A stretch of DNA of 64,000 bases from the NCBI RefSeq assembly GCF_018588945.1, contig NZ_JAFIWA010000007.1, positions 147,383-211,382 on the forward strand, given 5' to 3'. The stretch comes from Microbacterium flavescens. GTDB lineage: Bacteria > Actinomycetota > Actinomycetes > Actinomycetales > Microbacteriaceae. The stretch's first letter is position 1. Every line of letters begins with the position of its first letter. Positions 41,601-49,216 of this stretch are shown here, piece by piece. Below the pieces are notes generated by a model, which saw only the letters and a list, made by a program, of their open reading frames with translations, was not told the origin of the DNA and made no database searches. The translations under genes were made by a program, and so were the position numbers.

Positions 41601-41982
41601 CGTCGAGGCGCCCGGCCGCGTGCATCTCTGGGAGGAAGCGGACGAGGCCGCGCCGCTCGAACTCGCCGAGCCTCGCCAGCCGGCGCTGGATGCGCTCGGC
41701 GAGCTCGCCCGCCGCCTTGCGCGTGAACGTGAGGCCGAGCACCTCGTCGCGCCGCACGAGCCCGTTCGCGACCAGCCATACGACGCGCGAGGCCATCGTC
41801 TCGGTCTTGCCGCTGCCGGCGCCCGCGACGACCAGCGCCGGCGATAGCGGGGCCTCGATGACAGCGGTCTGCTCGTCGGTCGGCGGGAACTGACCGAGCG
41901 CCGCCGCGATCACACGTGCCGGCAGGAGAGCCGGTGCGCCGCCCGTGGAGACGGGCGCGGACGTGGACTGATCGGCGATCAT
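38629..41982 (-). CDS. adnB: AdnB subunit of the AdnAB helicase-nuclease
   Basis: Double-strand-break resection motor, the actinobacterial counterpart of RecB/AddA. The 1117 residues carry Walker A AGAGSGKT (53-60), TFTRKAAGEL, motif II LLDEYQDTS, AVGDPHQAIYGWRGA, TIHGSKGLEWD and VAVTRARDHLL. A C-terminal RecB-type nuclease follows: LGTLFHAWVEQ, VICKLDAVY, IVDWKTG, QLELYRQAY. Both motor and nuclease look complete. The ATG overlaps the adnA stop by 4 bases, so the subunits are coupled. Mycobacterial AdnB (Rv3201c) is the lead motor; here too it has the canonical DEYQ box. Confidence 0.92.
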   Translation of the reverse strand: MIADQSTSAPVSTGGAPALLPARVIAAALGQFPPTDEQTAVIEAPLSPALVVAGAGSGKTETMASRVVWLVANGLVRRDEVLGLTFTRKAAGELAERIQRRLARLGEFERRGLVRFLPEMHAAGRLDVFAELERPGGDGPRATIARHEAMDALARSVGAVPQEAEDDALLHRPTVSTYNSFADQIVREHAVRIGRDAEAAVMSESAAWLLMRRVVFASDDPRLETRGEAVRSIIDGALRIARDGVDNLVDLDELAAFPDRFRRIVDLPSTNARTVVYAEVAEANEKVGALALLADLARDYAAEKRRIGVIDFSDQVAGALEVVASHRAVADELRDRYRVVLLDEYQDTSVVQTDLLSSLFAGTAVMAVGDPHQAIYGWRGASAGNLGGFAAAFAPAGECAEYALLTSWRNSADVLTAANAVLAPLAGSAPVAVQSLRPRPGAPRGAVETAFEPDLDTEADRVADWFARVRSERGRAGLPTTGAVLFRSKKHMVRFGDALGRRGIPHRILGLGGLLSTPEVVDVVSALRVVSDPSAGSALIRLLSGPRWAIGLPDLRELAALARRIARHDAALQPLAPEVVERIRSGAGDDDGSLVDALDFVLRHPADHGWLAGFTAEARERLREAGAVFAGLRQAVGMPIPELVRLIEIELRLDVELAANEARGPARIASAQLRAFVDELHAFLAADESGSLSSLLAWLDHAEQLDEFAPRTEPPEDDVVQLLTIHGSKGLEWDAVAVVRLVKDELPSAPRDTKGWLGFGVLPYAFRGDAAWLPELAWRGAGTQQEMKAALDAFVAANRARQLEEDRRLAYVAVTRARDHLLLTGSTWSGTKRARERSTFFTEIAEALGRDLPPDEVGENPYLGERRILQWPIDPLGARRPAVQRAAAAVSAALDAPRPAPDPDVALLIAEREARRAPARQDAPTRIAASRYKEFVADYAGTVAAIARPLPERPFRQTRLGTLFHAWVEQRSGRPGLGGSIDDALWEADDELPGTESSAEDAAALDALQARFLASEWASLRPLEVETEIDFTMTGLDGRPHVVICKLDAVYRREDRGGRIEIVDWKTGAAPRTDAEKDERMLQLELYRQAYHAKHGVPLDEIDVALYYVAEDLVLRA

Positions 41983-44900
41983 GACGCGCTCACCGCCCCG
42001 ATCGTGTGGATGCGGCACAGCCCGTACGAGTGGTCGTCGCGGCAGTGCTCTTCGTACGGCGCGGTGAACACCGTGCCGCGCATCGTCGAGACGGCGTGCC
42101 GGATGCGGGCGAGGAAGGTCTCACGCCGCTCGTCGTCGAAAGGAGGCTGCCACGGCGTGGCGTAGTCGGATCGCGTGGCGGTGGGTCGCAGCACCAGGAG
42201 CTTCGCGCCACCGGGCGGATGCCCGACGGCAGCAGGGATGGCGCCGGCCTCGAAGGCAAGCTGATACGCACCGAGCTGCGGGTTGTCGACGACCTTCGCA
42301 TCCGTCTGCGGCTCGCGCTTTCCGGTCTTGAGGTCCATGATCACGACCGTGCCTTCGGGAGTGAGCTCGACGCGGTCGATGTAGCCGGAGAGGATCGCGC
42401 CGTGCTCGAAGGCCTCGGAGTCATCGAGCGGGATCGCGACCTCGAAGTGGGGCTCCGCCCCGATCAGCGTTCCGCCCTCGGTCTCGAACCGGCGCAGGTA
42501 GAGGTGCAGGCGACGGACCAGATCGCGCGCCCGTGTCTTCTCGGCCCGATCCCGCCAGGCGGCCTCGAAGGCGAGCTCGCCCCACCGCGCCTCCACCTCG
42601 GCCCACAGGCTCTCCTGGGTGGAGTCGCCGGCGTGCTCGAGCGCCGCGTGGATGATCGTGCCGAGTCCGGCCGTCGTGCCGCCCGGGTCGCCGCCGAGGT
42701 CGCCGATCACCCAGTTCAGCTCGCACTCCTCGAGGGTGTGCAGGCGGGAGGGCGAGACCCGCACGTCCTCCTTGGCGAGGTCGCGGAGCGGTCCTGTCGA
42801 GGTCGGGAGCGGCACCCCGTACCACTCGGACGGTGCCGCGCCGGGAACGCCGGCGTCGGCCAGAAGCGCAAGCTGACCGGCCGCGTGCGCGGTGCTCCCG
42901 CGGCCCGCCGGGTCGGTGAGCACCCGGCGATGCCGGGCCACCAGCCCCCGCAGGGACAGCGGGTGGTCGACGGTGTGCCGCTCGGGGTCGGGGAAGAGCT
43001 CGAAGAACACGCTCGGACCGGTGTCGTCATCGTCGACCGCCGTCACGATCACCCGCTCGGACGCGCGCGACAGCGCACGGGCGAGGAGCCGCAGCTCGTC
43101 GTGCATCGCGGACCGTCGCCGATCGAAGACACCTGCCGCGGCGTCGCCGGCGCGCGTCGCCGCATCGGCCAGCCGCCAGGTCTCGAGGAGGCTTCCTCGC
43201 AGCCGCGTGTTCGGCCACACACCGTCCTGCACGCCCGCGACCACGACGGTGTCGAACTCGAGGCCGAGCGCGCCGGCAGGCGTGAGCAGCTGCACGGTGT
43301 CGTCCCGCACGGGAGCCGCGAGTCGGTCTTCGGCGACGTCGGAGTCGAGGATGCCGCGCACGAACACGCGCGGATCCGCATCGAGGGACCGCTCGACGAA
43401 TCGCTTGGCGACCTGGAACAGCGCCACGACGGCATCGAGATCGCGATTCGCCTGCTCGGCGAGCGGTCCGTGGCCCCGCGCGAGCTCGGACCAGCTGCGC
43501 TGCAGCCCGCTGAGATCCCAGGCCGCCCACAGCAGTTCGTGCGCCGTGGCGCCGCGTTCGAGCTCCTCGCGCAGGAAGGCGAGGGTGCGCGCCAGCGCGG
43601 CCGCCCGCCGCGCCTCGCGCGTGTCGATCAGGTCGAACTCCAGCGGCTGGGCCATGGCCGACACGAGCAGGTCGCGCCCGGAGCGCTCACCGCCCGCCGT
43701 CAGCTCCGCGTGCCGGAGGGCGGAACGCAGGCGGCGCAGCTCGATCGGATCGAGGCGGCCGTAGGTGCCCAGCAGAGCCGCGGACACGTCGTCGAACGTG
43801 CGCTCGTCGCGGGCGACGAGCTCGATGAGCCGCAGCAGATCGTTCACCGGCTTCAGCAGGCCGAGGGCGCGCCCTGGACCGCTCGAGCGGGCAGGCACCT
43901 CGCGTGCCGACAGCTCCGCCTCGAGGGCGGCCACCTGCCGGGTGTCGTGGGCGATGACCGCGCAGCGGCCCCACGGCACGCCGTCGTGCACGTGCCGCTC
44001 GCGCAGGAGGCGCGCGATGGCGTCGAACTCCTCTGCGGGCGAACGCAGCAGCAGCGCCCTGACCGATTCGTCGGGCTCGGCGTCGCTGCCGGCTCCGCGG
44101 TGCGCCACGACACCGACCGCTCCGATGCGCTGAGTCGCACGGCGCACGAGCTCGTTCTGCCACGCCGTGCCGCGGTGGCGCTCGTCGAGCACGGACACGG
44201 CGCCGAGACTCGCCGCGAGACGGGCGAAGTTCTCCGGCGTGGCGCCGCGGAAGGACCCCGCGCCGACATCGGGGTCGCCGAAGGCCACCACGGGGATGCC
44301 CCGCCGGCGCGCCGCCTCGAGCAGCTCGACGCCGCCGAGGGTGAGCTCCTGCGCGTCGTCGACGAGGATCGCTCCCAGCCGGTCGATCGCCGGGATGCCG
44401 TCGGCCGCCGTGCGCAGCAGCCGGACGGCCTCGCGCACGAGCCCCGCGGCGTCGCGGTGCGCGCCTCGCATGCCGGCGCGGACCTCGAGGTACTCGACCG
44501 CGAACGACGCCAGCGAGACCCATACCGGCCGCTCGTGCTGCTCGCCGAGAGCGCGCAGGCGCGCGGGCTCGATGCCGAGCGTGGTGCATTCGGCGAGGAA
44601 CGTGCGCACCTCGGTGCGGAAGCCGGGAGTGGAGCGGATGCCGGCACCCAGCCAGTCCGGCCAGCGCGACGTGCCCGTCTCCCGCTCGTCCTCCTCGTCG
44701 CCGTCGAGCAGGTCGCCGATGAGCTGGTCCTCGTCGCCGCCCGTCAGCAGCTGCGGCGGATCGGCGTCGAGTGCCACGGCGTGGGCGCGCACGAGCTGGA
44801 AGGCGAAGGAGGCCACCGAGCGGGCGAGCGGCCCGGACGTCGCACGGCCGACCGCGAGCGCGAGCCGATCGCGCAGCGCCGTGGCCGTCTGGCGCGTCGG

Positions 44901-45092
44901 CGTCAGCACGAGGATGGCGTCGGGATCCACCCCCGCCGCCACGAGCGCAGCCACGCGTGCGACGAGGGCTGTGGTCTTGCCGGTGCCCGGCGCCCCCACC
45001 ACCACGCCGGACGCGTCGCTCGGCAGCGCGGCGACGGCGCGCTGGCGATCATCCAGCGCGGCCATCGCGCCGGATTCTTCCCGCGACACCAT
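41979..45092 (-). CDS. adnA: AdnA subunit of the AdnAB helicase-nuclease
   Basis: A 1037-residue partner of AdnB. Walker A GAPGTGKT is at 33-40. Motif II reads LVDDAQELT, with DDAQ instead of DExQ, consistent with the vestigial AdnA motor described in mycobacteria. The C-terminal nuclease has LGTIIHAALEH, SGYIDRVEL, IMDLKTGKRE and QLGAYQLAF. Cysteines at LEECELNW and in CRDDHSYGLC could hold the iron-sulfur staple typical of this nuclease type, but I see three rather than four. The ATG at 45092 is 7 bases after TACCGT; in-frame alternatives are the GTG at 45122 and the ATG at 45065. Confidence 0.9.
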   Translation of the reverse strand: MVSREESGAMAALDDRQRAVAALPSDASGVVVGAPGTGKTTALVARVAALVAAGVDPDAILVLTPTRQTATALRDRLALAVGRATSGPLARSVASFAFQLVRAHAVALDADPPQLLTGGDEDQLIGDLLDGDEEDERETGTSRWPDWLGAGIRSTPGFRTEVRTFLAECTTLGIEPARLRALGEQHERPVWVSLASFAVEYLEVRAGMRGAHRDAAGLVREAVRLLRTAADGIPAIDRLGAILVDDAQELTLGGVELLEAARRRGIPVVAFGDPDVGAGSFRGATPENFARLAASLGAVSVLDERHRGTAWQNELVRRATQRIGAVGVVAHRGAGSDAEPDESVRALLLRSPAEEFDAIARLLRERHVHDGVPWGRCAVIAHDTRQVAALEAELSAREVPARSSGPGRALGLLKPVNDLLRLIELVARDERTFDDVSAALLGTYGRLDPIELRRLRSALRHAELTAGGERSGRDLLVSAMAQPLEFDLIDTREARRAAALARTLAFLREELERGATAHELLWAAWDLSGLQRSWSELARGHGPLAEQANRDLDAVVALFQVAKRFVERSLDADPRVFVRGILDSDVAEDRLAAPVRDDTVQLLTPAGALGLEFDTVVVAGVQDGVWPNTRLRGSLLETWRLADAATRAGDAAAGVFDRRRSAMHDELRLLARALSRASERVIVTAVDDDDTGPSVFFELFPDPERHTVDHPLSLRGLVARHRRVLTDPAGRGSTAHAAGQLALLADAGVPGAAPSEWYGVPLPTSTGPLRDLAKEDVRVSPSRLHTLEECELNWVIGDLGGDPGGTTAGLGTIIHAALEHAGDSTQESLWAEVEARWGELAFEAAWRDRAEKTRARDLVRRLHLYLRRFETEGGTLIGAEPHFEVAIPLDDSEAFEHGAILSGYIDRVELTPEGTVVIMDLKTGKREPQTDAKVVDNPQLGAYQLAFEAGAIPAAVGHPPGGAKLLVLRPTATRSDYATPWQPPFDDERRETFLARIRHAVSTMRGTVFTAPYEEHCRDDHSYGLCRIHTIGAVSAS

Positions 45093-45099
45093 GCCCTCG

Positions 45100-45105
45100 A
45101 CGGTA
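45100..45105 (-). promoter_or_regulatory. Leaderless -10 box of adnAB
   Basis: TACCGT on the minus strand ends 7 bases before the ATG at 45092, supporting that start for adnA. Confidence 0.5.
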
Positions 45106-45175
45106 GCGCGGACTCCCGACACCTCCGTTCGCCCAGAGCGAGCGCCGGGCGGCCTGGGGCCGGGCGGCCGTGTCG

Positions 45176-45181
45176 TAGAGT
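45176..45181 (+). promoter_or_regulatory. Candidate -10 box of the DUF3107 gene
   Basis: TAGAGT gives a leader of about 40 bases that contains GGGAGAGAGG upstream of the GTG at 45229. Confidence 0.4.
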
Positions 45182-45228
45182 TGCCATGCGCCGGGGAACC
45201 CGGCGCGCAGTGGGAGAGAGGCAGTCAC

Positions 45229-45453
45229 GTGGAGATCCGCATCGGCATCGCGAACACCGGACGCGAGCTCAACTTCGAGACGAACGAGGCCGCGGCCGAC
45301 GTGAAGAAGTCCGTCGCAACGGCGCTCGACGCCGGAGCCACGCACATCACGCTCGCGGACAACAAGGGGAACAACTACATCGTCCCCACCGCGAGCCTCG
45401 CCTACATCGAGCTCGGGACCGAGGAGTCCCGCCGCGTCGGATTCGTCGCCTGA
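45229..45453 (+). CDS. DUF3107 family protein (TB9.4-like)
   Basis: A 74-residue conserved actinobacterial protein beginning VEIRIGIANTGRELNFET and ending ELGTEESRRVGFVA, equivalent to the M. tuberculosis TB9.4 antigen (Rv3208A, from memory). It looks like a compact beta-alpha-beta fold with a stretch ITLADNKGNNYIVPTAS. Function unknown. The frame is open far upstream, but that region is antisense to adnA; the GTG with the GAGAGAGG leader is clearly the start. The small membrane-protein gene follows after 7 bases. Confidence 0.88.
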   Translation: MEIRIGIANTGRELNFETNEAAADVKKSVATALDAGATHITLADNKGNNYIVPTASLAYIELGTEESRRVGFVA

Positions 45454-45460
45454 CCCGGCC

Positions 45461-45751
45461 ATGCAGATCATCCTCGCCCTCATCGTCGGCGCCGTCCTCG
45501 GCCTGGCGGTCCACTTCCTGGTCGCCCACCGCTCGACGCGCGGCGTCGTGGTGGGCCCCGTCCTCGGCGCTCTCGCGGCCGGTCTGGTGTGGACGATCCT
45601 GACGTGGGCCGGCGTCGGCATTGACAGCGTGTGGCTCTGGCTGTCGATGTTCGTCGCACCGCTCGTCGTCACCTACCCCGTGCTGGTGCTGCTGTCGCGC
45701 GTCCGGGTGTCGCACGACGCCGCCGAGCGCGCGCGACTCAAGATCGGCTGA
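45461..45751 (+). CDS. Small three-helix membrane protein, unknown
   Basis: A 96-residue protein made of three hydrophobic helices (about 2-22, 28-52, 57-80) and a short basic tail RVRVSHDAAERARLKIG. I recognise no family. It is very probably co-transcribed with the DUF3107 gene, 7 bases upstream, and converges on the ferritin-like gene with an inverted repeat over both stop codons. Confidence 0.65.
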   Translation: MQIILALIVGAVLGLAVHFLVAHRSTRGVVVGPVLGALAAGLVWTILTWAGVGIDSVWLWLSMFVAPLVVTYPVLVLLSRVRVSHDAAERARLKIG

Positions 45752-45769
45752 GCCCGCCGCACCGACGGC

Positions 45770-46483
45770 TCAGGCCGCGAGGCCCATCGCATCCATGCGC
45801 CGCGAGTGCGCGGCCATGAGCTCGGTGAAGACCGGTTCCACCTTCGCCTCGTCGGCGACCCGCAGCTCGCGAGGCCGCAACGCGGCCCGGGCGATGAGCA
45901 GGGTGTCGCCCACGAGCCGCCGTCCCCACAGCGCCAGCAGGGACTTCCACTCGGGATCGCTCGCGATGGTGCGGCCGATGATGTCGACGATCGCTTCGCG
46001 GTCGTCGTCGGCGCGCAGGATGCGCGCGACCCGCCGTCCGGTGTCGGAATAGCTCGCCGAGAGGGCCAGGTAGAAGTCGTCGAGCATGCCGGCGGTGATG
46101 TGCACCGAGAGCATCGTCTCCTGCGCGCGCAGGCCGTGCGTCGCGCGCCGGAAGGCATCCAGCGGCTCGCGGAACGGCAGCATCAGGTCGGTCGGGTCGT
46201 CTCCGCGCTCGCGGATGAGCGCGACGAGCTCCTCGTGCTTGGTGAGCGCGGCACCGGCGGCGCGCGACAGCGACTCCTTGTCGGAGAGCCCCGGCGTCAG
46301 GGCGATGAGCTCGCTCAGCGTCTCGAAGTACCCGAGCTGGAGATAGGCGGCCTGCCCCAGGAACGTGTCGATGTCCGGCGCGAGCTCCTCGAAGTCCACC
46401 CGCGTCGCGTCGCCGATATCCTCCCGGGAACGAAGCTGCAGCTTCCGTCCGGGTTCCCGACGCTGCCAGAACCACTTCACCAC
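45770..46483 (-). CDS. Ferritin-like-fold protein
   Basis: A 237-residue all-helical protein of the actinobacterial ferritin-like group (Rv3210c equivalent, from memory; some members are labelled MiaE-like). Candidate ligands include QLGYFETLSELIAL, TKHEELVALIRERG and LRAQETMLSVHITAG, with Glu and His spaced as in a di-iron four-helix bundle. Metal binding and reaction are not established. GTG-GTG doublet at the start; 46483 is used because it lies 7 bases after TAGGCT. Divergent from the DEAD-box helicase. Confidence 0.75.
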   Translation of the reverse strand: MVKWFWQRREPGRKLQLRSREDIGDATRVDFEELAPDIDTFLGQAAYLQLGYFETLSELIALTPGLSDKESLSRAAGAALTKHEELVALIRERGDDPTDLMLPFREPLDAFRRATHGLRAQETMLSVHITAGMLDDFYLALSASYSDTGRRVARILRADDDREAIVDIIGRTIASDPEWKSLLALWGRRLVGDTLLIARAALRPRELRVADEAKVEPVFTELMAAHSRRMDAMGLAA

Positions 46484-46490
46484 GGGCTAC

Positions 46491-46496
46491 AGCCTA
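46491..46496 (-). promoter_or_regulatory. Leaderless -10 box of the ferritin-like gene
   Basis: TAGGCT on the minus strand ends 7 bases before the GTG at 46483. Confidence 0.5.
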
Positions 46497-46570
46497 GGCT
46501 CGCGCGGCGCAGGCTGCGGCATCCGCTCTCCGGCATCACGCCCGAAATGCCCTCCGGCGCCCTCCTCCGG

Positions 46571-46576
46571 TATCGT
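46571..46576 (+). promoter_or_regulatory. Candidate -10 box of the DEAD-box helicase gene
   Basis: TATCGT would start transcription near 46583, leaving a leader of about 137 bases, the longest in the window. Confidence 0.4.
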
Positions 46577-46597
46577 GGACACGTCCCCGGCGTCGGA

Positions 46598-46680
46598 TCG
46601 GGGCTCCCGCGCCTGTGGCTGAGAGAAGGCGTGGACCGCACTTCCGCCCGCGCGGCGTCGATGATCACCGCGCCAGGGCA
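46598..46680 (+). promoter_or_regulatory. Structured leader with half of a TPP-riboswitch signature
   Basis: TCGGGGCTCCC (46598-46608), then GGCTGAGAG (46617-46625), a hairpin GAAGGCG-TGGAC-CGCACTTC, and CCGCCC that can pair back with the GGGG follow the order of the pyrimidine-sensing half of TPP riboswitches. The expected ACCTGATC and GCG-AGGGA parts are only distantly matched (GTCGATGATC at 46657-46666; GCGCCAGGGCA at 46670-46680). Instead GCGCGG and CCGCGC (46650-46673) form a simple hairpin. It could be a decayed riboswitch, another leader RNA, or coincidence. Confidence 0.3.
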
Positions 46681-46719
46681 CGGACCAGGCAGCATCTCAC
46701 TGCCGGACAGGCTCATATC

Positions 46720-48192
46720 GTGACGACCTTCGCCGAACTCGGCGTCGACCAGGACATCGTCGATGTCCTCGCAGGCAAGGGCATCATCGATGCCTTCCCC
46801 ATCCAGGAGCAGACGATCCCCCTCGGCCTCCCGGGTCAGGACATCATCGGGCAGGCCAAGACGGGCACCGGCAAGACCTTCGGCTTCGGCATCCCCGTCG
46901 TGCAGCGCCTCGGCCAGAACCCCGCGCCCGGCGTCAAGGCGCTCATCGTCGTGCCCACCCGCGAGCTGTGCGTGCAGGTGTACGAAGACATCGACATGCT
47001 CACCTCGGGCCGCAGCACGAGCGTCGTGGCGATCTACGGCGGCAAGGCCTACGAGGGTCAGATCGAGCAGCTCAAGGCCGGCGCGCAGATCGTCGTCGGA
47101 ACGCCCGGTCGCCTGATCGATCTCAACAACCAGCGGCTGCTCGACCTGTCGCACGCGACCGAGGTCGTGCTCGACGAGGCCGACAAGATGCTCGACCTCG
47201 GCTTCCTGCCCGACATCGAGAAGATCTTCTCGAAGGTGCCCGCCGTCCGCCACACGCAGCTGTTCTCGGCCACCATGCCGGGACCCATCGTGGCCCTCGC
47301 CCGCCGCTTCATGTCGAACCCGATCCACATCCGCGCCACCGACCCCGACGAGGGCCTGACGCAGGCGAACATCAAGCACCTCGTGTACCGCGCGCACTCG
47401 CTCGACAAGGACGAGATCATCGCCCGCATCCTGCAGGCCGACGGTCGCGGCAAGACCGTGATCTTCACCCGCACCAAGCGCGCCGCGCAGAAGCTGTCCG
47501 ACGAGCTCAGCGACCGCGGCTTCAATGCCGCCTCCGTGCACGGCGACATGAGCCAGGAGGCGCGCGAGCGCTCGATGGCGGCGTTCAAGGCCGGCAAGCG
47601 CGACGTGCTCATCGCGACCGACGTCGCCGCGCGCGGCATCGACGTCGACGACGTCACGCACGTGATCAACCACACCATCCCCGACGACGAGAAGACGTAC
47701 CTGCACCGCGCGGGCCGCACGGGCCGCGCCGGCAAGACGGGCATCGCCGTCACGTTCGTCGACTGGGACGACCTGCACAAGTGGGCGCTCATCAACCGCG
47801 CGCTCGAGTTCGGCCAGCCCGACCCGGTCGAGACGTACTCGTCCAGCCCGCACCTGTTCAGCGACCTCGACATCCCGGCCGGGACGAAGGGCCGCATCGC
47901 GACCGCGCCGCGCACCCAGATGGTCAAGACCCAGTCCGCGCCGTCGCGCGACGGCGCATCCGGCGACGACACGTCGCGCGGTCGCCGTCGCCGCCGGTCG
48001 GGCGGTTCCGGCGGCTCCGACGCCAACGGCCAGGCGGGGGCCGGTCAGACCGGCGACCGCGCTGCCGAGGGCGGCGGAACGCACGACGGCGGCGGCAAGG
48101 AGCACCACGACGGCAAGCAGGCCCCGCGCCGGCGTCGTCGTCGTCGCGGCGGCGCGGCGGCATCGGGCGGCGGCGCACCCGTCAGCGCCTGA
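46720..48192 (+). CDS. DEAD-box RNA helicase
   Basis: A 490-residue ATP-dependent RNA helicase of the RhlE/CshA type, acting in ribosome assembly or RNA decay. Visible motifs: Q-motif region DAFPIQEQTIP, Walker A AKTGTGKT (46-53), PTRELCVQV, TPGRLID, DEAD (151-154), SATMPG, TDVAARGIDVDDV and HRAGRTGRAG. After residue about 400 a basic Arg/Gly-rich tail probably binds RNA. Synteny with Rv3211 fits. The GTG at 46720 begins the family-like MTTFAELGVDQDIV; no strong Shine-Dalgarno precedes it and the upstream leader is long and structured. Confidence 0.93.
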   Translation: MTTFAELGVDQDIVDVLAGKGIIDAFPIQEQTIPLGLPGQDIIGQAKTGTGKTFGFGIPVVQRLGQNPAPGVKALIVVPTRELCVQVYEDIDMLTSGRSTSVVAIYGGKAYEGQIEQLKAGAQIVVGTPGRLIDLNNQRLLDLSHATEVVLDEADKMLDLGFLPDIEKIFSKVPAVRHTQLFSATMPGPIVALARRFMSNPIHIRATDPDEGLTQANIKHLVYRAHSLDKDEIIARILQADGRGKTVIFTRTKRAAQKLSDELSDRGFNAASVHGDMSQEARERSMAAFKAGKRDVLIATDVAARGIDVDDVTHVINHTIPDDEKTYLHRAGRTGRAGKTGIAVTFVDWDDLHKWALINRALEFGQPDPVETYSSSPHLFSDLDIPAGTKGRIATAPRTQMVKTQSAPSRDGASGDDTSRGRRRRRSGGSGGSDANGQAGAGQTGDRAAEGGGTHDGGGKEHHDGKQAPRRRRRRRGGAAASGGGAPVSA

Positions 48193-48208
48193 CCCCGGTC
48201 AGGCGCTG
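48183..48208. terminator. Terminator hairpin containing both stop codons of convergent genes
   Basis: CAGCGCCTGAC-CCCG-GTCAGGCGCTG, a perfect 11-pair stem. The TGA of the DEAD-box gene (48190-48192) and the stop of the DUF817 gene (48199-48201) lie in opposite arms. Confidence 0.65.
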
Positions 48209-49089
48209 CGCGCGGCGCGCGGTTCGCGTGCCTTCTCGACCCGCGTCGGCGGTCGTGGCGGATACACGAAGGTGACCATCACGACCGAGATGATCATGAG
48301 CAGGAACCACGACACCAGCTTCGTGATCGACACCGGCTGCCAGCCGTCCAGCTGATCCGGGTAGGCCCACGCGCCCGCCCAGGTGGCGATGTTCTCCGCC
48401 AGGTAGATGAACAGCGCCACGCCCGCGAACACGGCCAGCAGCGGGATCCTCAGCACCGCCCGCCACACCCGGGCGTAGAGCGTCGCTCGCGCCCACAGCA
48501 GGACGACCGCCAGCAGCAGCGCCCAGCGCGCGTCCCACCACCAGTGGTGCGTGAAGAAGTTCGCGTAGATCGCAGCCGCGACGACCGCCGTCAGCCATCG
48601 GCGGGGGTAGCGCTCGAAGCCGAGATCGAACAGCCGGTACACGCGCACCATGTACGAGCCGACCGCCGCGTACATGAAGCCGCTGAACAGCGGCACTCCG
48701 CCGATGCGCAGCACGCCGTCCGCCGCGTACATCCACGAGCCGACGTCGGTCTTGAACAGCTCCATGACTGTGCCGGTGAGGTGGAAGAGGACGATGACCC
48801 ACAGTTCGCGTCCGGTTTCGAGCCGGGTCGCGATCATCAGCACCTGGATGCCGATCGCCGCGAGCGTGAGGAAGTCGTTGCGCGCGAGAGCGGCGTCGTC
48901 GGGGTACCACAGGCGCGCCGCGACGATCACGACGAGCAGCGACGCACCGAACAGGCACGCCCAGGCCTGCTTCAGCAGGAACACGCCTACTTCGACCAGG
49001 ACCGCGCGCGCGCCGGAACGCGGCGCGTCGGCGAGGAACCGGTGGGCGCCGGCGTCGATCCGCCGCTCGAGCGACGTGGGCTGCCGCAT
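48199..49089 (-). CDS. DUF817 family membrane protein
   Basis: A 296-residue integral membrane protein with seven or eight helices. It matches DUF817 (YoaT-like) by LKQAWACLFGASLL, RNDFLTLAAIGIQ, GTVMELFKTDVGSW and PLFSGFMYAAVGSY. Function unknown; the conserved polar residues inside helices suggest a transporter or membrane enzyme. The ATG at 49089 is 6 bases after TAGCGT. The last 25 residues are a basic cytosolic tail. Confidence 0.85.
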   Translation of the reverse strand: MRQPTSLERRIDAGAHRFLADAPRSGARAVLVEVGVFLLKQAWACLFGASLLVVIVAARLWYPDDAALARNDFLTLAAIGIQVLMIATRLETGRELWVIVLFHLTGTVMELFKTDVGSWMYAADGVLRIGGVPLFSGFMYAAVGSYMVRVYRLFDLGFERYPRRWLTAVVAAAIYANFFTHHWWWDARWALLLAVVLLWARATLYARVWRAVLRIPLLAVFAGVALFIYLAENIATWAGAWAYPDQLDGWQPVSITKLVSWFLLMIISVVMVTFVYPPRPPTRVEKAREPRAARSA

Positions 49090-49095
49090 CCCACG

Positions 49096-49101
49096 ACGCT
49101 A
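49096..49101 (-). promoter_or_regulatory. Leaderless -10 box of the DUF817 gene
   Basis: TAGCGT on the minus strand ends 6 bases before the ATG at 49089. Confidence 0.5.
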
Positions 49102-49156
49102 ACCGACGCACGACGACATTCAGCTTCAATCGCGTGATTCGGGCGCGGCCTGGCGA

Positions 49157-49162
49157 TATCGT
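49157..49162 (+). promoter_or_regulatory. Candidate -10 box of the PLDc_N/SHOCT-like gene
   Basis: TATCGT, the same hexamer as before the DEAD-box gene, gives a leader of about 48 bases that holds GAAAGG upstream of the GTG at 49217. Confidence 0.35.
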
Positions 49163-49216
49163 GAGCGCAAGCGGCGCAGCTGGCACCGCCCCCTCGCATT
49201 CAGAAAGGCACACATC

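Noticed and set aside
45092..45122. Upstream GTG at 45122 as the adnA start
   Set aside because: It would place the TACCGT hexamer inside the gene. The ATG at 45092 has the window's usual 7-base spacing from that hexamer.
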